Of a DNA stretch of 64,000 nucleotides, positions 7,063-16,634 are shown in pieces. This DNA is from Pseudomonas sp. PDM04 (GTDB lineage Bacteria > Pseudomonadota > Gammaproteobacteria > Pseudomonadales > Pseudomonadaceae): positions 62,001 to 126,000 of the forward strand of contig NZ_JACVAI010000001.1 in assembly GCF_014851765.1 (NCBI RefSeq), written 5' to 3'. The translations under genes and the position numbers were made by a program. Position 1 is the first letter of the stretch. The number at the start of each line of letters is the position of its first letter. The notes beneath the pieces are model-generated. The model saw only the letters and a list, made by a program, of their open reading frames with translations. It was not told the origin of the DNA and did not search any database.

Positions 7063-8397
7063 TTACGCCAGGTCGTACTGCTCGCGCACCAGTTGGCCGA
7101 TGCCGATGCGGTCGAGCACGTTCATCGGGCACAGGAACGTCACGCGCACGGTGCCCGGCAAGCGGCTGATGTCGATCGAACCGGTGATGGTCGCGCGGTT
7201 GAGCACCTCGTCATAGGGCAAGCCGGTGACCGTGGCCGCGCGTTGCAGGCCATTCTCGACCGCCACGTTGAGGTTTTCGCCACTGCCAATGAAGGTGATC
7301 GGGCCGCTCTGCTCGATCTCGGCCTGGCCCCAGCGTTCGCCCAGCTCCCGGACTTTCTGCCGTTGCACGGCGGTCATCGGCCGAGCCATGGGTGGCAGGT
7401 CGTCGAGGTTCTGCAGGAGGATCGGCCCTTCCAGGGTGAGGTCCTTGATCACCTGCACCTGCACTTCGGTCTCCCCGGAGCAATCGGTGGCGTGCCCGGC
7501 GATTTCACCGTTGCCCTGCTGCGCATGCATGTCACCCATGTACACCCCGGCCCCGGGTACTTTCACCGGGCAGATCAGCACGCAGCCTTCGCGGATCGAG
7601 TTGGTGTCCATGTGCCCGTCGGTCTTGGCCGCGTGCAGTTCTTCGCGGCTCATGCCGAAACGGTGCGGCGCGCCGATGAGGTACTGGCCAAAATCGGCAC
7701 AGTTGTGCGAGTCCGGCAAATCCCGGGACGGCGTGGTACCGATGTTGCCGAGGAACGGCCGCATGTGCGCGGCAACGCCAGGGATGTCGGCGCGGGCCAG
7801 CGACAGGATCGAATGCTGGGCGGCGAATTCCGGCAGCGCCGACATGTCCGAGGCATGGCCGGCCAGGCGATTGGCCACGTCCTGGTTGACGGTGAGGCTG
7901 ACCTGGTTCTGCGCATCGAACACGATCACGTAGCCATGGCTGAACCGGAACGCACTGACCTCGGCACCACAAGTGTTGCACCGGATCGAATCCTCACCGA
8001 TGCCTTCGACGTGGCTGGCCGGGTGTTCGGTGCCGCATTTGGAACAGAATTTGGAGACGAAAGGGTCGCCGTGATAGCGGCCTTCGACAAAGCTCATCAC
8101 GCCGGAGGAAGTGGCCTGCGAGGTGACACGCATGCTTTTGATCTTGATCGCCACCGCATCGCCGACCTCGGCCCCGGCAATGGCCACCGGTTGCGTCACT
8201 TCGTGCCCGCCTTCGAAGGCCGGCGTGATCATCGGGCCCCAGCAACCGGGCGGCGTCCCGGTGATCAGGGTGCCGCCATCGGCCAACGGCCCGAGCATCG
8301 GCTGGCTGGGGCCAATGATGCCGTGGGTGTATTGCTCGACGCGCAAGTGTTTGACGGGTTCGGATTTCAGGTCTGTTTCAGGCTGGAGCGTGCTCAT
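7063..8397 (-). CDS. fmdA: Formamidase/acetamidase (FmdA_AmdA family)
   Basis: A 444-residue cytoplasmic amidase expected to hydrolyse formamide (or short amides) to ammonia and the acid. Family hallmarks include TGTPPGCWGPMITPAFEGG, an internal zinc-ribbon-like segment FCSKCGTEH...IRCNTCGAEV typical of the long formamidases, and SHNCADFGQYLIGAPH. Length matches the family. It is divergent from the methyltransferase at 8717, with GATACA/TGTATC motifs between them. Substrate range (formamide or acetamide) cannot be decided from sequence. Confidence 0.9.
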   Translation of the reverse strand: MSTLQPETDLKSEPVKHLRVEQYTHGIIGPSQPMLGPLADGGTLITGTPPGCWGPMITPAFEGGHEVTQPVAIAGAEVGDAVAIKIKSMRVTSQATSSGVMSFVEGRYHGDPFVSKFCSKCGTEHPASHVEGIGEDSIRCNTCGAEVSAFRFSHGYVIVFDAQNQVSLTVNQDVANRLAGHASDMSALPEFAAQHSILSLARADIPGVAAHMRPFLGNIGTTPSRDLPDSHNCADFGQYLIGAPHRFGMSREELHAAKTDGHMDTNSIREGCVLICPVKVPGAGVYMGDMHAQQGNGEIAGHATDCSGETEVQVQVIKDLTLEGPILLQNLDDLPPMARPMTAVQRQKVRELGERWGQAEIEQSGPITFIGSGENLNVAVENGLQRAATVTGLPYDEVLNRATITGSIDISRLPGTVRVTFLCPMNVLDRIGIGQLVREQYDLA

Positions 8398-8455
8398 TGT
8401 TATCCCCTCGACGGTTATAGGGTGCCAAACGGCCCGCCCAGTTCATCGCAGGTTT

Positions 8456-8536
8456 GTATCTGGGCTTTGTTCGGGGGTGAGCGTGAATGGGTGGGACTGT
8501 ATCGAGGAGTGGCCTGGATACACTGCGATACACATC
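8456..8536. promoter_or_regulatory. GATACA motif cluster between fmdA and methyltransferase
   Basis: GTATC at 8456 and 8499 and GATAC at 8517 and 8527 repeat the layout seen at 656, 698, 716 and 726: spacings 43/18/10 here against 42/18/10 there. The 20 bases from 8517 match those from 784 at 18 positions. It is probably the same regulator's binding site. Confidence 0.5.
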
Positions 8537-8716
8537 AACCCGGTGGGAGCGGCCTGGGACTTTCGTCGCCAGCAGCGCCGAAGCGCAGCCCGCGAACTAA
8601 ACTCAATGCACCCAGGACGCATCTGTCGTCCTGTTCTCACCCACGACCACCGCCCAGAGCCGGAAGCCACGAACAACCGATCCCTGGACCGTGATCCTGC
8701 TACAGGAGCACACGTG

Positions 8717-9763
8717 ATGGACGAGGCCAGACTCAACGATTTCATGGGCAAACTGGTGAACGACATGGGCGGCGCAGCCATGCTCGCCAACGTCATCCTC
8801 GGCGATGAACTCGGGCTGTACCGGGCGATGGCCGACAGTCAACCGATCAGCCCCGAAGCACTTGCCGAAAAAACCGGCTGCAACGCCCGCCTGCTGCGCG
8901 AATGGCTCAGCGCCCACGCTGCGTCGGGCTACATGGAACACCTCGATGGCCAATTCCGCCTGCCGCAAGAACAGGCCATGGCGCTGGGCATCGAAGACTC
9001 ACCGGTCTATGTGGCGGGTGGCGTCGGGGTGGTCGCGTCGTTCTTCCATGACAAGGACAAACTGGTCAAGGCCATGCGCGGCGATGGCGCCCTGCCCTGG
9101 GGTGATCACCACCCGTGCATGTTCAGTGGCACCGAGCGGTTTTTCCGGCCCGGCTACCGCGCGCACCTGGTGGCCGAATGGTTGCCAGCGCTGGACGGCG
9201 TGGTCGCCAAACTGCAGGCCGGGGCCAAGGTCGCGGACATCGGCTGCGGGCATGGCGCCTCGACCGTCATCATGGCCCAGGCGTTTCCGGATTCGCGGTT
9301 CGTCGGTTTCGACTACCACGCCCCTTCCGTCACCGTGGCCACCCAGCGCGCCGAAGAAGGCGGCGTGTCCGGGCGGGCGCGATTCTTCCAGGGCACGGCG
9401 AAGAGTTACCCCGGCGACGACTATGACCTGATCTGCTACTTCGACTGCCTGCACGACATGGGCGACCCGGTGGGCGCGGCACGCCACGCCTATGAGTCGC
9501 TGAAACCGGACGGCACCGTGCTGCTGGTGGAACCGTTCGCCAATGACCGGCTCGACGACAATGTCACGCCGGTTGGCCGCTTGTTCTACGCGGCCTCGAC
9601 CTTCATCTGCACCCCCAACTCGCTGTCCCAGGAGGTGGGCCTCGGGCTGGGCGCGCAAGCGGGCGAGGCGCGGTTGCGCAAGGTGTTCACCGAGGCCGGG
9701 TTCTCGCATTTCCGCAGGGCCACCGAAACCCCGTTCAACCTGATCCTGGAAGCCCGTAAATGA
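8717..9763 (+). CDS. SAM-dependent methyltransferase with N-terminal winged helix (Rv2258c-like)
   Basis: A 348-residue class I methyltransferase. An N-terminal winged-helix-like dimerisation domain (about 1-85) precedes the Rossmann fold, with motif I VADIGCGHGAST (about residue 175), acidic motif II FVGFDYHAPS, and DLICYFDCLHDMGDP. This domain arrangement is typical of small-molecule O-methyltransferases annotated Methyltransf_25 or Rv2258c-like. The start is the ATG at 8717, 7 bp after AGGAGC; the long upstream frame is shadow. The substrate is unknown. It stands alone, divergent from formamidase. Confidence 0.88.
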   Translation: MDEARLNDFMGKLVNDMGGAAMLANVILGDELGLYRAMADSQPISPEALAEKTGCNARLLREWLSAHAASGYMEHLDGQFRLPQEQAMALGIEDSPVYVAGGVGVVASFFHDKDKLVKAMRGDGALPWGDHHPCMFSGTERFFRPGYRAHLVAEWLPALDGVVAKLQAGAKVADIGCGHGASTVIMAQAFPDSRFVGFDYHAPSVTVATQRAEEGGVSGRARFFQGTAKSYPGDDYDLICYFDCLHDMGDPVGAARHAYESLKPDGTVLLVEPFANDRLDDNVTPVGRLFYAASTFICTPNSLSQEVGLGLGAQAGEARLRKVFTEAGFSHFRRATETPFNLILEARK

Positions 9764-9814
9764 CCTTTGCCGGGGCGAGCTTGCTCCGGGCGGCGCTCCG
9801 ATGGAGGTCCATCA

Positions 9815-9828
9815 GATACACTGGTATC
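9815..9828. promoter_or_regulatory. GATAC-N4-GTATC palindrome upstream of the sirtuin gene
   Basis: A perfect inverted repeat GATACACTGGTATC about 70 bp before the sirtuin start. It shares GATACACTG with the motif clusters at 784 and 8517. Confidence 0.45.
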
Positions 9829-9898
9829 GACTGACACGCCTTGGTCGGAACGCTACCCGGAGCAAACTCGCTCCTGCACGTCATCCGGAGTGTTGAAC

Positions 9899-10741
9899 AT
9901 GCTCGACAGCCGTACCCGCGAACAACTCGACCAACTCCGGCAACTGATGGCCGACCAACCGTTTGCGGTCCTGACCGGGGCCGGCATCAGCACCCCGTCG
10001 GGGATACCGGACTACCGCGACAACCAGGGCGTACGTCGCGGCCGGCAACCGATGATGTACCAGGAGTTTCTTTCCGCTCCCGAATCCCGGCGCCGTTACT
10101 GGGCGCGGGCAATGCTCGGCTGGCCACGGGTGCGCCTGGCCCAGCCGAACGCGGCTCACGAAGCCCTCGCCACGTTGCAAGGCACGCGGCAGATCGGCGG
10201 CCTGATCACCCAGAACGTCGACACCCTGCACGACCAGGCCGGCAGCCGCGACGTGATCGAACTGCACGGCAGCCTGCATCGGGTGTTGTGCCTGGACTGC
10301 GGGCAACGCAGCGAGCGGGACTCGATCCAGCAGGTGATGGAGGCGCAAAACCCCTACCTGGCCGGCGTCGATGCCGTGCAGGCACCGGATGGCGACACCT
10401 TGCTCGATGCCGCCTTCGAAGCACGTTTCCAGGTGCCGCATTGCCCGCACTGCGCCGGGGAACGGATGAAACCGGACGTGGTGTTCTTCGGCGAGAATGT
10501 GGCGCAACCGACAGCGGCCAAAGCCATGGCGGCGGTCGAGAAAGCCGCAGGGTTGCTGGTGGTGGGGTCGTCGTTGATGGCCTATTCGGCCTTCCGCCTG
10601 TGCCGGGCGGTGGCGGACCACGGCAAGCCGTTGATCGCGATCAACCTGGGCAAGACACGGGCGGATGACCTGCTCGACCTGAAGATAGAAGGGTCTTGCG
10701 AGCGGCTGTTGCCCTTGCTGGTCCAGAGACTGTCTACTTAG
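9899..10741 (+). CDS. NAD-dependent protein deacylase (sirtuin)
   Basis: A 280-residue class II-like sirtuin. NAD-binding motifs are LTGAGISTPSGIPDYR (about 24-39) and TQNVDTLHDQAG, and the catalytic His is in ELHGSLHRV. A zinc site is formed by CLDCG and CPHC, and PDVVFFGENV completes the substrate channel. The ATG at 9899 has CCGGAG 7 bp upstream; the ORF extension is shadow. Soluble enzyme removing acyl groups from lysines; the range of acyl groups cannot be read. A REP pair follows the gene. Confidence 0.92.
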   Translation: MLDSRTREQLDQLRQLMADQPFAVLTGAGISTPSGIPDYRDNQGVRRGRQPMMYQEFLSAPESRRRYWARAMLGWPRVRLAQPNAAHEALATLQGTRQIGGLITQNVDTLHDQAGSRDVIELHGSLHRVLCLDCGQRSERDSIQQVMEAQNPYLAGVDAVQAPDGDTLLDAAFEARFQVPHCPHCAGERMKPDVVFFGENVAQPTAAKAMAAVEKAAGLLVVGSSLMAYSAFRLCRAVADHGKPLIAINLGKTRADDLLDLKIEGSCERLLPLLVQRLST

Positions 10742-10761
10742 CCCCTGATACAACCGGATCT

Positions 10762-10859
10762 AAAATGTGGGAGCGGGCTTGCTCGCGAAGGCGATGTGGC
10801 TGTCGACAAATATGTGGCTTGACCCACCGCATTCGCGAGCAAGCCCGCTCCCACATTTT
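10762..10859. repeat. Mirror-image REP pair
   Basis: AAAATGTGGGAGCGGGCTTG is followed about 60 bp later by its exact reverse complement, giving two head-to-head REPs able to form one long hairpin between the convergent sirtuin and LysR genes. A REPIN-type doublet. Confidence 0.85.
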
Positions 10860-10871
10860 GATCGGGTTTCT

Positions 10872-11771
10872 TCAGCCCGGTAGCCGCGCCCCACAGTTTT
10901 CCGCCTTGAGAATATCGAACAGCGCCTGCGCTGCCGCCGACAGCTCCACCCCCGGCTTGGTCAGCACGCCAATGGCCCGCTCCACCACCGGGTCACGCAG
11001 GGTGATGCACTGCGCGCCCAGTTCGCGCATCTGTCCGGCGCACAGCGCCGGCACCGCGCTCACCCCCAGGCCGCTGGCGACCATCCGCCCCACCGTCGCC
11101 AACTGATGGCTCTCGAATTCCACCGGCAACTTCATCCCCCGGGCCTGCAAGTGCTCCTCGAGCATCACCCGCACGGTGGAGGGTCGTTGCAGGGTGATGA
11201 ACGGCTGTTCGAGCAGTGTCTGCCAGTCGATGTCCTGCCGGGATGAAAAGGCTGAATCCAGCGGCACCACCGCGACAAACCGGTCGCGATACAACGGCGT
11301 GAATTCCAGCGACGAACTCATGGTGGGCTCGAACGCCACCCCCAGTTCGACCTGACGATCGCGCACCAGCTCCAGTACCTGCTCGTTGATCACGTCATTC
11401 ACCGTGACGTTGACCTTCGGATAGCGGGCGCGAAAGGTCTTGAGGATCGGGGGCAACAGGTTGCCGGCAAACGACGGCATCGCCGCCAGGGTCACGCGCC
11501 CGCGCTGCAGGGTAAAACGCTGACGCAGTTCATCCTCGGCATTGTCCCAGTCGGCAATCAGGCGTCGGGCCAGCGGCACCAGCGCTTCACCCTCGGCCGT
11601 CAGCGCCACGTTGCGCGTGTTGCGGGTAAACAGACGTCCGCCCAACCCCTCCTCCAGCGCCTTGATGGTCAGGCTCAAGGCCGATTGCGACAGGTGCAGA
11701 CGCTCGCAAGCCACAGCGAAGCTCAGGCTCTGGGCCACGGCCAGAAAGGCGCGGATCTGCTTCACGGTCAT
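10872..11771 (-). CDS. LysR-family transcriptional regulator (DhcR-like)
   Basis: A 299-residue LTTR with an N-terminal winged helix (MTVKQIRAFLAVAQSLSF...LSQSALSLTIKALEEGLGGRLF) and a periplasmic-binding-like effector domain. It is divergent from the CoA-transferase/thiolase operon; P. aeruginosa has the same order with PA1998 (DhcR) before dhcAB-atoB, so it probably activates that operon in response to a carnitine- or ketoacid-derived signal. The 173-bp spacer contains the inverted repeat GTTGA..TCAAC (11829-11852), a possible LTTR site. Confidence 0.88.
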   Translation of the reverse strand: MTVKQIRAFLAVAQSLSFAVACERLHLSQSALSLTIKALEEGLGGRLFTRNTRNVALTAEGEALVPLARRLIADWDNAEDELRQRFTLQRGRVTLAAMPSFAGNLLPPILKTFRARYPKVNVTVNDVINEQVLELVRDRQVELGVAFEPTMSSSLEFTPLYRDRFVAVVPLDSAFSSRQDIDWQTLLEQPFITLQRPSTVRVMLEEHLQARGMKLPVEFESHQLATVGRMVASGLGVSAVPALCAGQMRELGAQCITLRDPVVERAIGVLTKPGVELSAAAQALFDILKAENCGARLPG

Positions 11772-11944
11772 GTCGAGGTACTCCGTTGTAAGCTACAGGC
11801 TCGTCGCTGCACGATTGAGACAGCTGTTTGTTGAGTTTTATGAATCAATCAACCTTAAAAATCAACTTAACAAATAAATATCCCGGCGAGACACTTCATT
11901 CCATACGGCTAGCCAGCCGCCCACAAAGAATAAAAGAGGTGCAT

Positions 11945-12643
11945 ATGGCAGGTTTCGACAAGCGCGTGAGTTCCTACGAGGAAGCACTGGCAGGTCTTGA
12001 AGACGGCATGACCGTGATCGCCGGCGGCTTTGGCCTGTGCGGGATTCCGGAAAACCTGATCGCCGAGATCAAGCGCAAGGGCACTCGCGACCTTACCGTG
12101 GTTTCCAATAACTGCGGCGTTGACGGCTTCGGCCTCGGCGTGCTGCTGACAGACCGGCAGATCAGCAAGGTGGTGGCCTCCTACGTCGGCGAGAACAAGC
12201 TGTTCGAAGAGCAACTGCTCAAGGGCGAAATCGAAGTCATCCTGACCCCGCAAGGGACGCTCGCCGAAAAAATGCGCGCGGGCGGCGCCGGCATCCCGGC
12301 GTTCTTCACCGCCACCGGCGTCGGCACCCCGGTGGCCGAAGGCAAGGAAGTGCGTGAATTCAAGGGTCGCAAGTACCTGATGGAAGAGTCCATTACCGGC
12401 GACTTCGCCATCGTCAAGGGCTGGAAAGCCGACCATTTCGGTAATGTCATCTACCGCCACACCGCCCAGAACTTCAACCCGCTGGCCGCCACCGCCGGCA
12501 AGATCACCGTGGTCGAAGTCGAAGAAATCGTCGAACCCGGCGAGCTGGACCCGGCGCAGATCCACACCCCCGGCATCTATGTCGACCGGATCATCTGCGG
12601 CACGTTCGAAAAGCGTATCGAACAGCGCACCGTGCGTAAGTGA
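11945..12643 (+). CDS. dhcA: 3-oxoacid (dehydrocarnitine) CoA-transferase subunit A
   Basis: A 232-residue alpha subunit of a type I CoA-transferase. The CoA-binding glycine loop [16 protein letters not shown] is at about 26-41. It is the first gene of dhcA-dhcB-atoB, starting at the ATG at 11945 after AGAGGTG. In P. aeruginosa the orthologous pair activates 3-dehydrocarnitine; the sequence also fits ScoA/AtoD acting on acetoacetate. I favour dhcA from the LysR and thiolase neighbours. The substrate call is inference. Confidence 0.85.
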   Translation: MAGFDKRVSSYEEALAGLEDGMTVIAGGFGLCGIPENLIAEIKRKGTRDLTVVSNNCGVDGFGLGVLLTDRQISKVVASYVGENKLFEEQLLKGEIEVILTPQGTLAEKMRAGGAGIPAFFTATGVGTPVAEGKEVREFKGRKYLMEESITGDFAIVKGWKADHFGNVIYRHTAQNFNPLAATAGKITVVEVEEIVEPGELDPAQIHTPGIYVDRIICGTFEKRIEQRTVRK

Positions 12644-12679
12644 TCCCCTGCCCCCGGACCGAATGAAGGAATAACAACA

Positions 12680-13345
12680 ATGGCACTTTCCCGCGAACAA
12701 ATGGCTCAACGCGTCGCCCGCGAAATGCAGGACGGCTACTACGTGAACCTGGGCATCGGCATTCCGACCCTGGTCGCCAACTACATCCCCGAAGGCATGG
12801 AAGTCATGCTGCAATCGGAAAACGGCCTGTTGGGCATGGGTCCTTTTCCTACGGAAGAAACCATCGATGCCGACATGATCAACGCCGGCAAGCAGACCGT
12901 GACCGCGCGCATCGGCGCATCGATCTTCTCCTCGGCCGAATCCTTCGCGATGATCCGCGGCGGCCATGTCGACCTGACGGTACTGGGCGCCTTCGAAGTG
13001 GACGTGCAAGGCAACATCGCCTCGTGGATGATTCCCGGCAAACTGGTGAAAGGCATGGGCGGCGCCATGGACCTGGTGGCGGGCGCCGACAACATCATTG
13101 TCATCATGACCCACGCGTCCAAGGACGGTGAGTCCAAGCTCCTGTCCCAGTGCAGCCTGCCGCTGACCGGCGCCGGCTGCATCAAGCGCGTGCTGACCGA
13201 CCTGGCCTACCTGGAAATCGAAAACGGCGCGTTCATTCTCAAGGAGCGTGCACCCGGGGTCAGCGTCGAAGAGATCGTCGCCAAGACCGCCGGTAAACTG
13301 ATCGTGCCAGAGCACGTTCCGGAAATGCAGTTCGCTGCTCAGTGA
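12680..13345 (+). CDS. dhcB: 3-oxoacid (dehydrocarnitine) CoA-transferase subunit B
   Basis: A 221-residue beta subunit carrying the catalytic Glu47 in [12 protein letters not shown], which forms the glutamyl-CoA thioester, with [13 protein letters not shown] before it. A good ribosome site (AAGGAATAAC) precedes the ATG at 12680. It lies 36 bp after subunit A and 11 bp before the thiolase, so one operon is clear. The partner is DhcA; the complex is cytoplasmic. ScoB/AtoA is the alternative name. Confidence 0.87.
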   Translation: MALSREQMAQRVAREMQDGYYVNLGIGIPTLVANYIPEGMEVMLQSENGLLGMGPFPTEETIDADMINAGKQTVTARIGASIFSSAESFAMIRGGHVDLTVLGAFEVDVQGNIASWMIPGKLVKGMGGAMDLVAGADNIIVIMTHASKDGESKLLSQCSLPLTGAGCIKRVLTDLAYLEIENGAFILKERAPGVSVEEIVAKTAGKLIVPEHVPEMQFAAQ

Positions 13346-13356
13346 GGAATCATTCC

Positions 13357-14538
13357 ATGCAAGAAGTCGTCATTGTTGCCGCCACGCGCACCGCGATCGG
13401 CAGTTTCCAGGGTTCGCTGGCCAATGTGTCCGCGGTGGACCTGGGCGCTGCGGTGATCCGTCAGTTGCTGGCGCAAACCGGCCTGAACCCCGCCGAAGTC
13501 GATGAAGTGATCATGGGCCAGGTATTGACCGCCGGCGCCGGGCAGAACCCCGCGCGCCAGGCTTCGATCAAGGCCGGCCTGCCCTTCGCCGTGCCTGCCA
13601 TGACCCTGAACAAGGTGTGCGGCTCGGGCCTCAAGGCCCTGCACCTCGCCACCCAGGCGATCCGTTGCGGCGATGCCGACGTGATCATCGCCGGCGGCCA
13701 GGAAAACATGAGCCTGGCCAACTACGTGATGCCCGGCGCCCGCACCGGCCTGCGCATGGGTCACGCGCAAATCGTCGACACCATGATCAGCGACGGCCTG
13801 TGGGATGCGTTCAACGATTACCACATGGGCATCACCGCCGAAAACCTGGTGGAAAAATATGACATCAGCCGCGAGCAGCAGGACGCCTTTGCCGCCGCCT
13901 CGCAGCAGAAAGCCACGGCCGCCATCGAAGCCGGGCGTTTCGTCGATGAGATCACGCCGATCCTGATCCCTCAGCGCAAGGGCGATCCGCTGTCCTTCGC
14001 CACCGACGAGCAGCCACGGGCCGGCACCACCGCCGAATCCCTGGGCAAACTCAAGCCAGCCTTCAAGAAGGACGGTTCGGTGACGGCGGGTAACGCGTCC
14101 TCGCTCAACGATGGCGCCGCTGCGGTGATCCTGATGAGCGCGGAAAAAGCCAAGGCCCTGGGCCTGCCGGTGCTGGCGAAAGTCGCCGCCTACGCCAATG
14201 CCGGCGTGGACCCGGCGATCATGGGCATTGGCCCGGTGTCGGCCACCCGCCGCTGCCTGGACAAGGCCGGTTGGTCCATCGACCAGCTTGAGCTGATCGA
14301 GGCCAACGAAGCCTTCGCCGCCCAGTCCCTGGCCGTGGCCAAGGACCTGGAATGGGACTTGAACAAGGTCAACGTCAACGGTGGCGCTATCGCCCTCGGC
14401 CACCCGATCGGTGCTTCGGGCTGCCGCGTGCTGGTGACCCTGCTGCATGAAATGATCAAACGCGACGCCAAAAAAGGCCTCGCCACCCTGTGCATCGGTG
14501 GTGGTCAAGGCGTGGCACTGGCGCTCGAACGGGCGTAA
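13357..14538 (+). CDS. atoB: Acetyl-CoA C-acetyltransferase (thiolase)
   Basis: A 393-residue thiolase. Nucleophilic Cys88 lies in [12 protein letters not shown], the catalytic His in [14 protein letters not shown], and the second Cys in TLCIGGGQG. It cleaves acetoacetyl-CoA to two acetyl-CoA, closing the pathway begun by the CoA-transferase. The ATG at 13357 has a GAGG site 9 bp upstream, which overlaps the dhcB stop; the upstream in-frame GTG is less likely. A strong terminator follows, ending the operon. Confidence 0.93.
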   Translation: MQEVVIVAATRTAIGSFQGSLANVSAVDLGAAVIRQLLAQTGLNPAEVDEVIMGQVLTAGAGQNPARQASIKAGLPFAVPAMTLNKVCGSGLKALHLATQAIRCGDADVIIAGGQENMSLANYVMPGARTGLRMGHAQIVDTMISDGLWDAFNDYHMGITAENLVEKYDISREQQDAFAAASQQKATAAIEAGRFVDEITPILIPQRKGDPLSFATDEQPRAGTTAESLGKLKPAFKKDGSVTAGNASSLNDGAAAVILMSAEKAKALGLPVLAKVAAYANAGVDPAIMGIGPVSATRRCLDKAGWSIDQLELIEANEAFAAQSLAVAKDLEWDLNKVNVNGGAIALGHPIGASGCRVLVTLLHEMIKRDAKKGLATLCIGGGQGVALALERA

Positions 14539-14599
14539 GCCAGGCGCGTTCAACAGGCTGCACGGGGACCCACGACGATCCGTCGCAGCCTGGCAAAAC

Positions 14600-14634
14600 A
14601 CCCGGTGCACCTTGGGTGCACCGGGTTCTTTTTT
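14600..14634 (+). terminator. Rho-independent terminator after atoB
   Basis: ACCCGGTGCACC-TTG-GGTGCACCGGGT is a 12-bp perfect stem with a 3-base loop followed by TCTTTTTT. Confidence 0.92.
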
Positions 14635-14700
14635 GGGTCTTTGAAAGGCCGGGAGCGACGGTAAGACGCTTCGACCTGCCGGCGATCGAGGTCCGAACGA

Positions 14701-16020
14701 TCACCCCAGAAACTGCAGAATCAGCCAGCTGTTGGCCCCACTGATCAGCACAAACAATCCCCAGGCCAACACCCGCGTCGGCAGCCGATTGACAAATGGC
14801 CCCATCAACCGGTGATCGTTGGTCATGCGAATCAACGGGTACAGGGCAAACGGCAATTGCAGGCTCAACACCACCTGACTCAACACCAGCAATTTCCCGA
14901 TCGCGTTGTCGCCCATCAGCCAGACACCGATGAACGCCGGGATCAGCGCCAGTCCGCGCGTGATCAGACGCCGCTGCCAGCAGGGAATCCTCAGGTTCAG
15001 GTAGCCTTCCATGATCACCTGGCCGGCGATGGTGCCGGTGAACGTCGAACTCTGACCCGAAGCCAGCAAGGCGACGCCGAACAACACGCTGGCCAGCGCC
15101 CCGCCCACCAGAGGGTCGAGCAGGTGGTAGGCATCCTGAATGTCCACCACGTCGGTGTGCCCGGTCTTGTGGAAAGCCGCCGCCGCGAGAATCAGGATGG
15201 CCGCGTTGACCAGCAGCGCCAGCGCCAGGGAGCCGATGGTGTCGATGCGCGCCAGCTTCACCGCGTCCTGCTTGCTGGCAAGGTCCTTGCCGATCATCCG
15301 CGTCTGTACGATCGAGGTGTGCAGGTACAGATTGTGCGGCATCACCGTAGCCCCGAGAATTCCGATGGCCAGGTACAGCGGCGCGGCGTCGCCAATGGCG
15401 GACAGCGACGGTGTGAAGCCACGGGCAACGTCCGGCCAGTACGGCTTGATCAACAGCAGTTCAACGAAGAAGCACGCGCCGATGGTGCCCACCAGCACCA
15501 GCATGATCGCTTCCAGTCGGCGAAAGCCACGGTTCTGCAGGGCCAGTACCAACAAGGTGTCAAACGCGGTGAGGGCAATGCCGACGCTCAGCGAGCAGCC
15601 CAGCAGCAGGTGGAACGCCAGCGCGCAGCCGAGCACTTCGGCGAGGTCGGTGGCGATGATCGAGATTTCCGCCAGCACCCATTGGGTTCGTGCGGTCCGG
15701 GTGCTGTAGCGCTCGCGGGACAGCTGCGCCAGGTCGCGTCCCGTGGCGATGCCCAGGCGCGAACACAGGCACTGCACCACCATCCCCGCCAGGCTTGCCA
15801 GCAGCACCACGAACAACAGGCTATAGCCAAATCGCGAACCGGCCTCGATCGCGGTCGCCCAGTTGCCCGGGTCCATGTAGCCGATGGACACCAGCAATCC
15901 CGGGCCGGCGAAGCGCAGGACCCGCTTGAAGAATGACGCGCGAGGATCGACGGCGACACTGCCCGCCACTTCGGGTGGACAAAACGGCGCCGTGGCGATT
16001 TTGGGCAAACTGAATTTCAC
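14701..16020 (-). CDS. mntH: Nramp-family divalent metal (Mn2+) transporter
   Basis: A 439-residue inner-membrane proton-coupled manganese/iron importer with about 11 TM helices. The Nramp signatures are SIGYMDPGNWAT in TM1 and GATVMPHNLYLHTS in TM6, the metal-site DPGN and MPH motifs. The start is uncertain: the frame opens with TTG at 16038, but GTG at 16020 gives the expected N-terminus (MKFSLPKIA...). The two operon-like neighbours upstream are separate genes. Manganese uptake is notable given the oxidase locus later in the window, but the two are 30 kb apart. Confidence 0.9.
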   Translation of the reverse strand: MKFSLPKIATAPFCPPEVAGSVAVDPRASFFKRVLRFAGPGLLVSIGYMDPGNWATAIEAGSRFGYSLLFVVLLASLAGMVVQCLCSRLGIATGRDLAQLSRERYSTRTARTQWVLAEISIIATDLAEVLGCALAFHLLLGCSLSVGIALTAFDTLLVLALQNRGFRRLEAIMLVLVGTIGACFFVELLLIKPYWPDVARGFTPSLSAIGDAAPLYLAIGILGATVMPHNLYLHTSIVQTRMIGKDLASKQDAVKLARIDTIGSLALALLVNAAILILAAAAFHKTGHTDVVDIQDAYHLLDPLVGGALASVLFGVALLASGQSSTFTGTIAGQVIMEGYLNLRIPCWQRRLITRGLALIPAFIGVWLMGDNAIGKLLVLSQVVLSLQLPFALYPLIRMTNDHRLMGPFVNRLPTRVLAWGLFVLISGANSWLILQFLG

Positions 16021-16096
16021 ACACACATCCAGAAACAAGTGGAGTGGCGCAGCTTAGACGTTTCAGCCCGAACGCCCAAGAGGCATTCGCTGGGGA

Positions 16097-16624
16097 TCAG
16101 GCGCCGTGGCGGCGGAAGAACAACGTCACCTGGCCCACTTCAAAGCCGAACTTGGTCATCGCCGTGCGATTGGCCAGGGTGTTTTCATCAATCAGGTACA
16201 TCCAGTCATCCATGTGCACGTCATACACCTTGCCGTCGACCGGCAGGCTCAGCACGTAGCGCCAGTGCAGCGCGTTACCCGCAGACTCGCCGCCGGCCTC
16301 GCCCACCACGTCGCCCGCCGTGCCGCGCCAACGGCCAGGGCCGTCGGGGCGTACCGTCCAGACGCGGGTCTGCTTCGTGCCGTCGCTGTAGGTAAAGTCC
16401 TCATGCATGATCAGATTCGGCCCTTCCATCCGGCTGTTGATCAGCACATGAAAACGCTTGACCACCTCCCCCGAACGCTTCTGGAACATACCCCAACCGT
16501 CCACCCGGCCGACGAAGAAGCCGGGCATGTCGAGCCGGGGATTCTGCGCTTCGTACTGCTGCACATCGACGCCACCGCAACCGGCCAGGCAGACACACAA
16601 CACCATCAACAGTCTCTTCAACAT
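16097..16624 (-). CDS. DUF3833 family lipoprotein
   Basis: A 175-residue lipoprotein. The signal MLKRLLMVLCVCLAGC has a lipobox with Cys16. The rest (FFVGRVDGWGMFQKRSGEVVKRFHV; LHEDFTYSDGTKQTRVWTV-like) matches DUF3833, a family found with cyclopropane/furan fatty-acid and photolyase genes in light- or singlet-oxygen-responsive clusters of Proteobacteria. The start at 16624 is set by the lipoprotein signal. It lies 10 bp after the chalcone-isomerase-like gene and shares its promoter. Function unknown. Confidence 0.82.
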   Translation of the reverse strand: MLKRLLMVLCVCLAGCGGVDVQQYEAQNPRLDMPGFFVGRVDGWGMFQKRSGEVVKRFHVLINSRMEGPNLIMHEDFTYSDGTKQTRVWTVRPDGPGRWRGTAGDVVGEAGGESAGNALHWRYVLSLPVDGKVYDVHMDDWMYLIDENTLANRTAMTKFGFEVGQVTLFFRRHGA

Positions 16625-16634
16625 GATCAAACCC

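Noticed and set aside
1563..8694. Very long antisense frames (1563-2987 -, 6790-8694 +, 4355-5470 + and similar)
   Set aside because: They lie opposite to or out of frame with well-supported genes, rich in Arg/Gly/Pro/His as expected of high-GC shadow frames, with no recognisable domains.
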